NCBI RefSeq assembly: GCF_000003815.2
Contig: NC_049982.1
Location: 27,857,954-27,921,953 of the forward strand
DNA length: 64,000 nucleotides
DNA from: Branchiostoma floridae
Taxonomy: Eukaryota; Chordata; Leptocardii; Amphioxiformes; Branchiostomatidae
Reading direction: 5' to 3'
Below, piece after piece: positions 10,361 to 23,300 of this stretch. The position numbers were made by a program, and so were the translations under genes. Under the pieces are notes generated by a model that was given only the letters and a program-made list of their open reading frames with translations, had not been told where the DNA came from and did not search any database. Position 1 is the stretch's first letter, and the number at the start of each line of letters is the position of its first letter.

Positions 10361-13300
10361 CTGACAAAGAGCAGGAAATGGGAGAAAATTGTTTTGGAGA
10401 TGCCATACCGTGGCATACGGGAAAATCGGACACCTTCGGGCCATGTAGACACCTTACAATGATACTGACATGCATTTAGTACTGTTAAGTTACTTCTGTT
10501 TATTGTTAATTCTGAAAGAGCAGCTGTAGGATAGCGTCTTTTCGAGTCACTAATCCACTCAAATAAAAAAGGCACATTCTTGTATATAAAAGCGTTAAGT
10601 TTGAAAACAAAAGCTTCTTGGTGTTTACATACATGTTTCTCCAGAACCTTGCTTCTGTGTCAATACAATTAGTAGCTCAACCAATGATAGCATGCCAATT
10701 TGCGGTTCGACCAATCGAGAGAGTGACTGCACGCCCGTCACATATTTGCATTCTCATGCAACGAAAACACAAGAATGCAAATATGTGACGGACACGCAGC
10801 CACTCTCTCATTGGTCAAACCACTAATTACTACACTATCATTGGTTGAACAGTTAATTGTTGTAGCTATGTCGCACCTGGCGGCGGGACTTCATCTTGGC
10901 TCGCTGACTCCGGCAGTCTCTGCTCTCCGTGAGCGGCACGTCGTACAGTTTGCGGCATATGCTGATGTATAGGCCGCACAGCAGACCCAGGGGAAACACC
11001 AGAAACAGGAGGGTGATGGTTGTGAAGTAGGCCACAGCCGAGGTGGTGTGGGCGATGGACAGACAGCCGTAAGCCAGGTATGTCGGGGAACACTCGTTCG
11101 GATCGTGGAACTCTTCCACCTGTAGGATAGACCGACAATGCCCTTTCACAGAGACCAGAACGCACGTCTGGACATTGTTATGCAAATTAAAACAATGGTC
11201 TAGACAAGGACTGTTTTCTTTCACGGGTGCATTACGTTTGACACACGCGTATTATCTAGGACTTGAGGACTGTCTCTGCACATGCGTTTAAATCTCATTG
11301 AGAGGCTTATAAACATGATCCAACTGCGGCTGCGTAAAATTACTAATGAACTACCTATCGCTACCTACCTACCGAACGGGCTTTATTTATTTCTTAGGGC
11401 CCTTCACCTTTAACCTGCACCTACGCAGTTTGGTCTGTGAACATGCTCTTAGGATGGGTTCATTCATGAAAATGAGAATTCTCATTTCATATTGACAGGC
11501 TTCTCTAGTCTTTACCAGCCAAGTATGAATTTAGATGCGTATTTAGAATAACAAACAACCCATCTGGGCGTCCAAAAGTAAGGTCATTGACCTCACCGTG
11601 CATATCAGTTTTCTATGGACTGTACCACACAACTTTCAGTACGGTGGTGTCGGTCAAAATACTGCATTACCTGATATTGCAGCAAAAACTATCCACATAC
11701 CAAATTGATACAAAGGGATATTGAGTTATACTGGTGCGAACACACAGACCATCTTCCTACGCAGGGACATCCAACAGAGAAAACGCCGGTCTTGATGTAC
11801 CCTGCTTCCTCACCCGCCACTTTTTAGTTCCTGACAGCCCTGCTTATAAATATTCATGAGCTTAACCTTATATATTGCGAGATCCCTTTCGAAAGGCCTA
11901 TTGTTTAATTGGCTGACAGTTGGTTTGTGGTGACACCTACAGTAACTAAGCGTGACGGTTGAGAAAGCAGGGTACATCCAGTCATGAGGTTTCGCCGTTG
12001 GTTGTCCCTGCGTAGGAGGATGACACAGACACGACCAAACACAATACACCCTTCTCAGGCGATGAAACGCCTTCCCGGACGTAAATAAGACAACTTACTT
12101 TGAAGACAGTGATGGTGAAGACCGGGCTACAGAGGAGGAGACACAGCAGCCAGATCAGCGCGATGGCGATGAAGGTCCGGCGGCGGGTCAGGACGTACAT
12201 GGCCTGGAGCGGGCGGCAGATGGCGAAGTACCGCTCCACGCTGATGGCGGCGATGGTGAGGATAGAGGCCTGGAACACCACCAACTCCACATACGGAAAC
12301 AGGTAGCCTGTGGGGAACAAAATAATTTTTTATTGCTTTCGACAAGAGTAGTACGTTTTCGGTTGAGCAGCTGTGGTTGTGGGTGTAAATGTAAGTCAAT
12401 CAACAAATCCTGAGAAGCTTGGATTTGGTTTTCATGATATTTCGTATTTGAAAGCGGTAACGAAAAGGAAAGTCAAGTTCGAATGTGATTGCAATTGAAT
12501 AGCATGTTCCATCAGTACTGCAGCGGGCCGATTGTAGCCTCTACCAGGCTTCGTGGTTTGGTGGTCTTATTGTAGAAATTGGTCAAATAAGAGTAAATAG
12601 TACGCTAGGGGAGTCAGCCGGCCGAGTAGGGACATTCTCCAAACCACACGTGGTTTGAAAAATGACTCCCCTAGCGTACGGTGACTCTATTTGTCCAATT
12701 TCGACAATTAGACCATCAAACCACGGAGCCTGGTAGAGGCTAGGCCGATTGTGCGTGTCCATTTGTTTGCGGAATGCAGAACTCCAGACGTTGCGGATGG
12801 TTTTGCATGATATTTGGCGTATATGTAGAGGTTGAATATTTAATTGCTTGCCAGACTGCACCAACTTGCGCAACGGCTTAATTGCAAATAGAAAAAAAAT
12901 CAACAGTTGGCAAAATGATGGAGACCATACTTTCATCAATGAATATCTATATTTGCATAATAAATAACATGCTGAGCGCGGCCATTTAACATGACCCATG
13001 TGGCCTTCGTACACAAAGGTGTAGCGCGTGTCAAGCGGGTTCACACGCGAGTATGTATTCAAATCCGTGTGAGTTCCGTATGGACTTCTACGGCCTCTAC
13101 CAGGCTCCGCGGGTCACTGCAAAAATAGTAGAAATTGAACAAATATATGTAGATATGCGCAACATGCCAAACGTGTTAGCTGACCGAAGAGTGTGGTTTG
13201 CGACCAACCTAACTCCACTGGCATGTTATTTCTCTATATTTGTCCAATAACTACTATTTTTCCAGCGAAACATTTTTCTTGAAAAGAATGGTAGAGGCTG

Positions 13301-16300
13301 AAAAAAAATTCCATACGGATTTGAATATTTACGCTCGTGTGAACCCACCTTAACATTGGACGCATACGTAAAGTTGAAGCAATTTCCATGCGCACGTACG
13401 AGGGATCTCTACTTTACGGAACTCTGGTGAGCCTTGTGGGCAGGAATTAGAAACCATGACCCTGAACAACAAAACACCTGCGATGCATAGCATACACTTT
13501 GCGGCAACATGTCCTTCAATTATAGCGACACTAATGCCTGATTTATACTTTGTGGCAGCGTGCACTATGAATAGCTATGTGCGCACGGCATGGATTACCA
13601 AACCCGTCTGGACTGTATTTCCTATAGATTTACCTTGACTAAGAGATTATGGTGACTGAAAACATTATTACCTTCTTGAAATTGGAGTTACTGTAGAATG
13701 AAAGTAAAAGTGATACCAATCAAGCTGATTTCTGAAGAGGTATCATCATAGTCTTCCAATGTTCGTGACAGAGAAAACAATCATAGTAAGGTTTTTATAG
13801 TGTCACTGACGAAAATTAATGGATGCTAGTTGAAACGTCTGGCCGTTTCCAAAATCATATCCAGTTGCTTGAGTATCTGCTTTTTTTGTGTATCTTATTA
13901 CCTAGATGGCTAAACCTCACCGACGTACTTTGTTAAGTCTTTACAACTTAATGAACTTTATGTCTGGGTTGAGGAAAAACATTTAAAACTAGAATTCCAC
14001 GAACACATACCTTTGCCAAATAAACCAGGTTTGTTATGTAGAATGATGTCTGTAGACATAAATGTGTTACTCATTACATCTTATTTTATATGCCCGGAGT
14101 TGGTTCATAACATTTCGCCATTGCTTATACAAATTAGATCCCTATTTACATAATGATATTAAATTGTATCAAGCATTACTTAAGCTATCAGCATACCAAA
14201 AATCATGATGATCCTTTCATTCCTTCTTGACTTATTCTCTTTCAAAATAGGAAACTAAACCGGCTCCTGCAGTTCAAGAAAAGACGTTACCGGACCCAAA
14301 CATACACCTCTTACTCTCTGCCATCTTTCTCAGTTCCATATGTGTCAAGTTTGAAAGTCCTATCAAGGAATGCAGTGGATTGATCAACTTTCCGCATTAA
14401 TTATGAAAATTGTTAATTTATATAATTAGTATCTCATTATGTAAGTTTTTACTTAGGATATCTACATACCAAAAATCATGACGATCCGTCAACATGTTCA
14501 TATTTTGCCATTAATTATGCAAATGAGATCATCATCTGCATAATTAATATGTATAGATATTTCTTTCTTTCTCAGCTACAAACGTGACAAGTTTGAAAGT
14601 CCTATAAAGGAATGCAGTGGATTTACAAACATTCCTCATTAATTATGCAAAATAGCTGTCGATTTGCATGATTAGAATTCCATCATGTAAGTCTTCCCTT
14701 TGGCTATCTACTAGTACATACCAAAATTCATGACGATCCGTCAACACGTTTATATTTTCTCATTAATTATGCAAATGAGGTCGTCATTTGCATAATTAAT
14801 ATGGATTGATTTTTCTCTCTTTCTCATCTATATATGTGACAAGTTTGAAAGTCCTATCATGAAATGCGGCGGATTTATAAACTTTCCTCATTAATTATGC
14901 AAATTAGTTGCTGATTTACATAATTAGTATTTCATAATGTACATTGTTACTTGGGCTATCTACATACCAAAAATCGTCCTCGAGTTATTCTCGTCCAAAG
15001 TTTGAAAGGAAATCGGCGACTGCAGTTCCAAACAAGCCGCTAGGGGGTCCAAACTTCTAGTACTTACTCTCTGCCCCAAGGGCTATCTACCACTCAAAAA
15101 TTATAACCACAGCATGTCCAGAACACGAGATATAAAAAATTGAGGTTCTGCTGCAGTACCTTAGCAAGCTGCTAGGGGGCCCATTATCGAACTTGACCTT
15201 CGTTTTCCCGACACCTATCCACCTACCAAATATCATCGGGATCCATCCAAGGCTTCTTGAGTTATGCTGTTAACACACACACAGACAGACAGACTCACAA
15301 GCCTAAAACGTAACCTTAGCCATTCTGGCAAAGGTAATGATCCATGTAGTCTCCATGATCATAACGCAAAGGTAATGCATCTAACGCCTATCGTTAGATG
15401 CGGCCTGTACATGGTTCTATGCCATATGGGCCCCCTTAGGTGCCATAGGATCTAATTTATGAGCACAATTTGAGGGACATTTTCTTTCAAAAGTGGTGTT
15501 GTTACCCTCTACTTGACCCTGTTAACAGCACTACAGATATTGTTGGCGTTAATGGTTCTTATGTGTGATTTATGAACCCTCATCCGACCGTATGGGGTCA
15601 TTTTTGACCCCAGGCGTATATTTTAATCTGCCATAGCAACATTTTTCATCAGAGAAAAAATTCCTTCAATGAATTTGTTTGTATACATGTCTTACAACAT
15701 CTACCAATTTTTCGCTGAGTTTTGCCCATTATTGTATAAGCTATACTTGAAAGTTTGTGTCTTGTTCGGTGGGGTCAAAAATGACCCCAGCCAATTATGA
15801 ATCATTAATTACATAAATATCAAGATATTTCAATAAAATAACAGGCATTCCTCGTTATTGCTATTGCAGCAACAGGTTATAGTTGCTTAGATTAAGTAAA
15901 CACCGAATATTTTGAAAGAAATTTAGTATTTTACTGTAAAACATAGTTTTTCGACATTCTGCATAAATTATGATAATACGCACTAATTACCTATGCTAAT
16001 GAAAGTGAAAATGTTTCTAATTTCTAAAAAAGACAATATATGGACAGAATGTGCAGAAGGAACCTACAAGAAAGATCTTTGCGGGAAAATAGACAAGAGT
16101 TATTGTATGTATGTGTTTAGATGGCGGAATATGGTGCATAATTAAGTAATAAATTCGTTACTTTTCACAAATATTGTATTTTTTCTTGTTAAATAACATT
16201 ATTATGCTATCAGCATTATTGCATCATCACAATTATTGTTTAGAAATTGATAAAACAAAACATTGTTTAAGTAAGTTTAGTATGGTAGATTTTCAGAGCA

Positions 16301-18079
16301 AATGTGGGTTTTCCTCATTTTCTGCATAAGTTATGATAATGAGTAATAACTACTGACACCAAAACTTGTCAAAATATTTTTCATAGGTTAGTGAAACAGT
16401 AAATACATAGAAATGACAAAATAAGCCAGCAAAAATATGTCTATGAGCAAAACAAAATGGGGTCAAAAATGACCCCATACGGTCAGATTCGTCGTAAAAA
16501 TGTAACGGTTTATGATTGTTAAATCTGGAACGAACTTAGTGGGAGAAAACTGCACCTAAACAGCACTAAAACGCCAGTGATTGACAGCATCACAACGCAA
16601 CAGCGCACACACACACATAAATACACGAGAAGTTTAATAATATGCAAATCGGAAATCAATTACAAGCACTGAAACCACTTCCAGAATTCATATAGTCTTT
16701 CAGTAAACAAATTCCATAGCCTTACCAACGTCCGTTAATACGTAACGTTAGATATACAAAATATAAATTTATAAAGAAAACATTTGACGGCCATCTCATT
16801 GGTCGAGCAGCTAATTGCCTTACCCTCATTGGTTGAACGTTACTGCTAATTGTGATTGACAGTCAGGATATGTTGGTCTCGTTGATAGACAAACTACTTT
16901 GAAATAGAAACATTTGACGGACCCTCATTGGTCAAACCAATAATTACCTTATTGTCATTGGTTGAACAGCTAGTTGTGATGTACAGTCAGGATATGTTGG
17001 TCTCGTTGATAGACAATCTACTTTGGAATGGAAACATTTGACGGACATCTCATTGGTCGAATCAATAATTACCTTATTGTCATTGGTTGAACAGCTAATT
17101 GTGATGGACAGTCGGGATATGGCGGTCTCGTTGATAGACAAACTACTTTGAAATGGAAACATTTGACTGCCATCTAATTGGTCGAACCGCTAATTGCATT
17201 ACCCTCATTAGTTCAACCGCTAATTGTGATGGACAGTCAGGATATGTCTGTCCCATAGATAGACAAACGTCACAGAGACTGACAAATATTTCTCCCTGTT
17301 GGCTCATGGGCGCTGTCGGCACCGAAATAAAGATGTTGACTTATAGAGATCTGCTTTGAGACTGATTATATTAGCTAACCAGCATTGACGCACTTGCTTC
17401 TCTACTAAGTTTGGTAATTTGTTTAACTACGCTCTTGGGGACAGGACAATCTCTCATGGCGGGCTCTTCACCCATTGCTTTGATTTGTGTACCATTTCTG
17501 TTGCACCAGATGGTCGTTACTACAGCTTTGCCCGCCTGAGCCCTCATCTTAGAACGTTTCCGTGGATGTGACAACCGTGGTAACGATTTCTTAGAAGGGA
17601 CTACCATTTTTAACCCTAATCTATAAAGACCGGCGGAGGGGCCTTTGAGGCCTGCGCCAACTTTCATCTCGCATAACGCCAGAACGGCTTACGCTAAAGC
17701 CACCAAATTTATTGAGTTGTGCTTAAAATTTAGTTTGCGACAATTTCAATTCAATATTTTTCGTGTTGCCATGGCAATCGTTTGTTGACTGGCATTTTTA
17801 TACTGAAAACGTGGTACAAATGACTATAAGCTCTACTCTACTTCGCTTTTATTATTTTCTTGTCCCGGTAAGCCCCCCAAACACCTGCCGGTATAGTGTG
17901 TCGATTTTCTAACCGACGAGACTCGGTCCACTGATCTTTTTTCAGATCTACTTTTTTTCGGACCCGTCCCAAAAGAAGAAGAATTTTTTTTTTGTACCCG
18001 TAATATGTACTGGTACTAACACCTAATTATATTTCAGCCATGCCATAGGTATGGTGAAATATATTGTATTCGTAATGTT

Positions 18080-18114
<35 letters not shown>

Positions 18115-20324
18115 CCTGTCAAATCTTCAGAACACGGTATCTCCCTTGTTCCTCAACCGAATGACTTGAAATTTGGCACAAGGGTAGAGTGGGCCAATAC
18201 CCTCGGACGATTTTTCATTTTTTCCATATCTGTCTCTTAAATGATTTTATTAAAGGTTTTTTGGTCATCTTAAGACCAAAACTGTATATTTGGGCCCCCT
18301 GTACCCTGGTATTATAACCGAATGAGCTGAAATTTGGTACAGATGTGCCTTGATAAGTCCCCCATATAGATTCAGTATCAGTTTTGGTGTACAGTATAAC
18401 GAAATACTTATTTTTGCCATTTTTTGGTCATTTTTTTACCAAAAAAAGGACACTTTTGGCTCCTGTACCTTGGTTTTAGAACCGGATGACCTGAAATTTA
18501 GTCTAGGAGTGCCCTAGACATATGCGCACATGGATTCAATAACACTTGAGGCATACGGTACAATAAAATGCTCAATTTTGCGATTATTTGGCCATTTTAT
18601 GACCAAAAAGTACACTTTTGGCTCTTGTGCTCTGGTTTTAAAACCAAATGACCTAAATTTTGGTAAAAGGGTGCACTAGATATTTATTCAAATGACACAT
18701 GTATAATTTTTGTCATATACTACGTCAAAATGATATATTTGGGGATTTTTTTGTCATTTTCCAATAGCCAGAGGGGTCAATGACCTTAAGGTCGTTGACC
18801 CCAAAGCTGCAGATTGGACCTATTGGCATATATGTCTATTTAATCTAATTAGATAGGTAACCAATCACTTAGCCTGAATCTATATCCTAAAGAGGGGGGG
18901 TGGCAGCCAATCAGCGAGCCCGGTGTTATCTGGAAGAGTCCATTCTTACACGGAGGGGTTCATTTTTTTTTAAATTCATCATTGGACTGGTGAAGTCTTT
19001 CAGTGGATGCATTTTTGGACAGGTCTATTTTGCAATTTTACAGAACGTGTGCTGGAAGAGTCTATTCTCGCACGGAGGGGGGATTTTTCAAAATTGATAT
19101 TTTGGACTTTGGTGACTTCTAGTTTGTCAAAGTCTTTCAGTAGGGTTATTTTTGGACTGGTCTAATTTGCAATTTTACATGGGTGTTCTGGAAGAGTCCA
19201 TTCTTGAACGGGGGAATTTTGTAAGACTCATTTTTGGGTTAAACCGTCATTAGGCCACACCAATTTAATTTCTTGGTTCACGGATTTTTTCATAAAAAAT
19301 ATGGAGCGAGAGGGCGAAATAAAAATAAAAATAAAAATTGTAAAATGGTTGGGGTAAAGGTAACGGCTAATCCAAAACATAAAGAAAAAAAGTTTTCAGC
19401 TTGAAAAAAGTACAAAAACACTATTATTGTACAGTGCCCACACTTTAAGGAGCTTATAATATAAAGGCCAATTTGCTACACAAGAAAGTTGGTGAATGGT
19501 TTCATTAATGGTGAAAATTTGCTGAGTGGTAATTTTTATTTTTATTTTATTTTCCAAAAAATAGGAGCGAGCGAATCCGTGAACCAAGAAATTAAATTGG
19601 TGTGGCCTTAGTAAAAGTGATTTTTCAAATGGGTGATTTTGAAATAGCCTATTGTTGCATGGGGAGGGAGATGGCTAAAATATGCTGTATTTGCTCTCAA
19701 GCAAATGTCGGCCTTTCTAGTTGTTAGTATAACATGCTATCTATCTTTAACCATATATTCAACTTTCCTGGCAACTGAGTGGGCAAATTGTTTTTCGCTC
19801 GCTTGCATCAGTTTTGGAGTTCCCAGAGGATGTCAAGCATATAAATTATAATCAAATCAAATCTTATAAAGATTCGAATAACGCCTACAGAAAGGGGGTT
19901 ACAAAATGCAGACCCTCTTTTGAAAGTGGCACGTGCACGAGCTTTCGCCAGATTCGCATCTGTGAGCTTTTATGAAAGCTGAGCTTTCCTGCAAGAGGTC
20001 ATAGCTACAACACAAAGCATAAATTCAACCTGACGTTAATAGGGGTTGCGTGAGCAGAGCTAAGCTGTTGGCGAGTGTTCTGATTGTGGGGATTACTCAT
20101 TCAAATCCCCGGATTGAATAGTGTCTGGGTAATTTGAATTTTGGTAGCCTGACCTTATCAAACCTTTCCGCTTGGGTTATGTTGAGTGGCAAATACGGGC
20201 TAACGTTCTGTGTATTGGCTCTGGTTTCTAGTAATTCCATTAAAAAGCAACCAGTCATAGCATGCTAATTAATAGGGTATTGGTACCGGTACAGGGAATT
20301 CTGGTCCAGGTACGGTCCATTTCC

Positions 20325-20381
<57 letters not shown>

Positions 20382-23300
20382 ATATATACACACACACACA
20401 CGGACATGAACAAACAAACAAACGAACACACGTCCACGGCCTTACTAGCCCACAAAGCCTCCTTCCTTAGTCCTCCAGCAAGACAAATAAAACTGAGTTA
20501 TTTTTTTTTCTAATCCATCATTGACACGGCGTGCAAAATTCGCACACACTATTAATGACAGCATTTTCTACGTGTCAGACATGCCAACGCGGCATTTCAT
20601 GCTGAAAATAAGAACATTTGAGGACTGCCTGTAATCGGCGTGAGATAAGCTTCTTATATTAGATCACTCACACTTATCACTTCTCCGCAGTTGGCAATTG
20701 TATAGTTGAATCATCGTGAGACCTTTTAAAAAGCACGACCCGATTGCTCCTTAACATTCTGTCCACCCATCGTATCTTAATGGAAATCGTGGTTGTAAAT
20801 GGACTTCTTCCTGATATTCGTATTTCAAACTATACAAAATCCGTAATGTTTAAAGATTGATCGTATGTAGTCAGCACTCGCGCTGTGGTGAATATAAGAA
20901 AGTTAGTGCACTCTACCCTACTCTATTCCAAAGTGCACTACGTATACCGATCTACTCTACTCTACTCTAAACTACTCTGCTCTATTCTACACTACTCTAC
21001 TTTGTTCTGATCTAATCTGCTCCGACCAACTTTACACCTCTAGCTCTCTGCTCTGCTCTACTCTGCTCTACTCTACCCTTCACTACTGTAAACTACTTTA
21101 CTCTGCTGTACTCTACTCTACTCTACTCTACTCTACTCTACTCTACTCTACTCTACTCTACTCTACTCTACTCTACTCTACTCTACTCTACTCTACTCTA
21201 CTCTACTCTACTCTACTCTTACTCTATTGCACGCTATGCTACACTAAGCTACTCTACTCTACTCTCTACTCTATATCTACACCACTCTACGTCACTTTAC
21301 GCCAACTCTATTCTACTCCACTTTTAGGGGCATCTACTCTGAACGAAAAATATGTTGCGTCCACAAATTGTGTTGCGTGATTTTAAGCGTTTTGGAGCTG
21401 GCTGCTACCAGTTAGCGTAACGTGAGGCTCACACGCTTTCGGTTCCAATTTCACGGCATTTTGAAATAACCGCAGTATAATCTCCCAACCAGCAAATTCA
21501 TTATCAATATTCTTTATGGCTAACATCACTATCTTTTGTTATACAGTATCACGCTGTCGGGGCTGATTGAGGAATAATTCTAACACGCAAAAATCATTCA
21601 CTCTCCTAAAGTCACCAATCGGAGCTCCGTTTTTCTAATCACATTGAAAATCAGTCCAATATGAGCTCTGGATTCCCTGTCACTCATACCTGCCACTATG
21701 TAAATCAATTGTCAGAGCCTATAACACTATGGAAACAGACAGTTGACAGTGTGATTAGATAGGTTCTTGTACTAAGCACAGTCACATATATATGCATAAA
21801 TCAACAGGGCTAGGAAGTTTCCAATTCATTTTTCACCATTTTTAAACATTCCTTTTACTATAAAAATCATTGCCTGTACTTAATGTTCCGGTCATTGACA
21901 ATTTTTTTTAAAACGTCCAGTCAAGTTTTAGCTGACTTAGTGTACGTGGATACAGTCCATACTATTAACTCATTGCTGCATATTATGTGATTTGTAGACA
22001 ACATTTCACCTTGATCAAGGTTAGTCATCTAGGTAATAAGATACGCCAAATGGCAGTTACCCATGGCAAGCAACTGGATATGATTTTAGAAAGCAAGGGA
22101 AATGTCCGTTATCAAAATACCCTGTCAACTGATGCATATCAAAATACATGTAATGGAGAGCCAGATACTGGCATTCAGCACAATAAGGTTATCTGATAAT
22201 TGTTAATGTACCCCCTTGCAATCTAATTTCCTTGAAAGTTATTTTCTGATACAAGTTTAGAGTGTCATGATCTCGTCCAAGAACTTTATAGGTCATAACA
22301 ACTCACCCCACACATACAGCATCTCGATATGTTGCGTGTCCAAATTTCAAGTGTAATCTAAACAATTTCTTGATGGTAGGTATAGGGTGTGTTGCACAAA
22401 GATTTGCATTCTGATCATATAAGTTCTGGATCATATTCCCTAGACGGATCCAGTTTTGTGCTTTGGGAAAGAAACAGGAAGTAAGATGACCTCGCCTGGA
22501 CCTTCGGCCTAACTCTCTGTCAGCGTTCACGACATGTTAATGTTAAACCGCATGTGAAGGGTGGCAACCTGACCTCAACTTTGACCTCCACTTCCTGTCT
22601 GTCTGTGGTTACCACCATTCACTTACTGCCATTCTAATTTAGACAGACACACAAGAAAACAGAGCTTTAGACACAACGAAAACAAAACGGAGAACATGAT
22701 AAGTAGATTCATAGTTTCAAACGCGTATGCGCATCGACATGCATTGTTGGTAATATGTCAAAGGTGAAGCCCCCCCCCCGGGAGACATAATTAAATTAAG
22801 CATCTATTGACATGTATTACGCATGGCTACACAGAAACAGTTAGCAAGCTAGGGGCCTTTGTCTTTAACATATTACCCTTAGTAGGTTGTCTGCGTGGAA
22901 AACGGCAGGGGCTTTGGAATCAGAATCAGTAGGTCCTGATCGATGAGTTCAATACTCGCCATGCTCCTGCCCCCATGACGGCGGAGTGGCGCCCACCGAG
23001 TCTCACGGCTAATCTGTTTTTTAAAAGGTGCCAAAAACACCTACGGGTTTGGTGCTGCCTCTGTGTCAACATCTGCACACTTGCCACTAACACCCGTTAA
23101 TTTTTTATTACCCATAGTGCATACCCATACGCACTTGGAAACATGTATATATATCTTCTCTTATACAGTGCATTGACTGATATGTACTATAAAGATGCAA
23201 TAACTCACACATGGTCTCGCCCAGGTACCAGGGGTAGACTATCCATGTGTCCATCAGTCCCACAGGCACACATATCAACAGGAACAGCAGGTCCGCCAAG

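Larger units (their letters stand above)
12308..23208 (-). other. GPCR intron 1 (10.9 kb), rich in mobile and tandem repeats
   Basis: Donor ATGT|gtgagt at 23208 and acceptor ccccacag at 12308. Individual elements inside are listed separately. No exon-like conserved frame was seen in it; stretches 13350-14090, 17280-18070, 19610-20320 and 21340-23100 show no recognisable gene. Confidence 0.85.

Noticed and set aside
10152-10475. 107-residue frame overlapping GPCR exon 4
   Set aside because: Wrong-frame shadow of the receptor exon, as are the frames at 9884-10201, 10866-11165, 12127-12406 and 23143-23471.
20255-20513. Frames across the (CA)n run
   Set aside because: Dinucleotide repeat; same for 49022-49484.
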